The translations under genes and the position numbers were made by a program. DNA of 64,000 nt. Source: Calothrix sp. PCC 7103 (GTDB lineage: Bacteria; Cyanobacteriota; Cyanobacteriia; Cyanobacteriales; Nostocaceae). Location: positions 5,119,595 through 5,183,594 of the forward strand of contig NZ_KB217478.1 in NCBI RefSeq assembly GCF_000331305.1, in the 5' to 3' direction. The notes below the pieces were generated by a model that saw only the letters and a program-made list of their open reading frames with translations, searched no databases and was not told the origin of the DNA. Shown piece by piece: positions 63,009 to 64,000 of this stretch (within the stretch, counting starts at the first letter, position 1; every line of letters begins with the position of its first letter).

Positions 63009-64000
63009 AAATTTTTAATAACCCCAACATTATAGCCAAAGGATGGTATATAGCTTGTCCAAGTAAAGACATACCTCCTGGCAAAGTCAAATCTTTAACA
63101 CTATGTGGACAAAAAATAGTCATCTTTCGTACACAAAATGGAGAAGTAAAAGCACTTGATGCATATTGTCCACACTTAGGAACCGACCTAGGAATAGGAA
63201 AAGTAGAAGGTAACTTTATTCGCTGTTACTTTCATCATTGGGCATTTGACGGAGAAGGAACTTGCCAAGATATTCCTTGTCAAAAACAAATTCCTGCAAA
63301 AGCTAAATTACAAGCTTACAGTACAGATGAAAAATACGGTTTTATTTGGATTTATCCTGATGCCAAGGCGCCTGAAGGTGTAGTAGAATTTGACGAACTC
63401 AAAGGTAAAACATTAATGACAATGTTTGATAAACCCTTTGAACGTCGTTGTCATCACCACATTTGTATGATGAATGGTATCGATGCTCAACATTTACAAA
63501 CCGTCCATAAATTAAACATCGATATGAAATTATCCTTACAAGCAAATGCTAGAGGTGACATTATAGATTTTACCCTCAGTGGCGAATTTCCCAACACAAC
63601 TCTCAGAGAAAGACTCGCACGACAAATTTTAGGTAATTATTACGAATACACCATGAGATACGCACACGGATGTATTGGACTTTTAACAATTATGAAGAAA
63701 GTCAAATTCGTGGCGCCATTACACATGATTTATGCTTACATACCTATAGAGAAAGGAACGTGCATTCAACCTATATATATAGCAGAAAAAAGAAAAGGTG
63801 TACTTGGCGCCTTCAAAACAAAAATATTACTATTACTAACAAAAGCCGCTTACTACTTCCTTAGAGACGAAGACGGCATGATTTACGACAATATTAATTA
63901 TAACCCTAATACACTTTTAAATATAGATGAACCCCTAGTTAAATATATGCAATATGTAAATCAACTTCAGCCTTCAATGTGGTCTAAAGAAAGCCCAGAA
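63005..64000 (+). CDS. Second Rieske non-heme iron oxygenase, cut by window edge
   Basis: 332 codons, open at base 64000. It was found by reading the frame from the ATG that overlaps the AurF-like gene stop. Rieske ligands: C55/H57 (YCPHLG) and C74/H77 (CYFHHW). Iron triad: D160-x2-H163-x4-H168 (DAQHLQTVH). The start KIFNNPNIIAKGWYIACPSK mirrors the first Rieske gene, so they are paralogues, but large parts have diverged. Almost complete; only the C-terminal end is missing. Whatever follows is in the same orientation and probably the same pathway. Confidence 0.9.
   Translation, partial: MKIFNNPNIIAKGWYIACPSKDIPPGKVKSLTLCGQKIVIFRTQNGEVKALDAYCPHLGTDLGIGKVEGNFIRCYFHHWAFDGEGTCQDIPCQKQIPAKAKLQAYSTDEKYGFIWIYPDAKAPEGVVEFDELKGKTLMTMFDKPFERRCHHHICMMNGIDAQHLQTVHKLNIDMKLSLQANARGDIIDFTLSGEFPNTTLRERLARQILGNYYEYTMRYAHGCIGLLTIMKKVKFVAPLHMIYAYIPIEKGTCIQPIYIAEKRKGVLGAFKTKILLLLTKAAYYFLRDEDGMIYDNINYNPNTLLNIDEPLVKYMQYVNQLQPSMWSKESPE

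Overview
The window is cyanobacterial chromosome, most likely from a filamentous heterocyst-forming (Nostocales-type) strain. The evidence is a set of cyanobacterial hallmarks: RibBA with a long C-terminal tail, a fused PanC-Cmk, a DUF3318-type protein, type 2 NAD(P)H dehydrogenase, kinase-FGE and FHA-kinase proteins, and several families of short palindromic repeats between genes. The usual cyanobacterial iterated palindrome GCGATCGC is nearly absent (two sites seen). The palindrome GGCGCC instead occurs about 100 times, mostly inside genes.

Positions 1-19000 hold housekeeping genes: argC (cut by the left edge), ribBA, a PIG-V-like membrane mannosyltransferase, dnaG, a cell-wall amidase-like/glucosaminidase protein whose amidase active site looks dead, sbcC, a stand-alone serine-recombinase C-terminal domain, an orphan PAS histidine kinase, a lumen/exported protein, and the cytochrome c oxidase operon ctaC-ctaD-ctaE. 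Divergent from that operon are ctaA and ctaB, which make its heme A.

Positions 21700-46600 carry a PLD-family lipoprotein, ndbB-like NDH-2, a HAD phosphatase, mdh, small cyanobacterial proteins (two too short for routine calling), uvrC, queE, an envelope polysaccharide group (STAS-sugar transferase fusion, WcaI-like glycosyltransferase, WecA-like transferase), glyA, cinA, a coupled STAS-like/PIN pair resembling a toxin-antitoxin module, panC-cmk and rlpA.

Positions 47400-58999 are more accessory: glutaminase, an orphan antitoxin-like gene, a Ser/Thr kinase fused to an FGE/C-type-lectin-fold domain, an FHA-kinase, a BadF-type sugar kinase, a VOC protein, a lipase, a coiled-coil protein, a TPR protein and rsmE. 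The kinase-FGE gene ends in what reads as the variable repeat of a diversity-generating retroelement (DGR). No reverse transcriptase or template repeat is visible here, so any DGR machinery must lie elsewhere.

Positions 59112-64000 (continuing past the edge) form a tightly packed operon: a GNAT-like protein, a Rieske oxygenase, a ferritin-like diiron protein, an AurF-like diiron protein and a second Rieske oxygenase. This looks like an oxidative tailoring or biosynthetic cluster I do not recognise. Together with the DGR target it is the best candidate for an undescribed system.

All calls come from reading the sequence and from memory of protein families; no database search was run.
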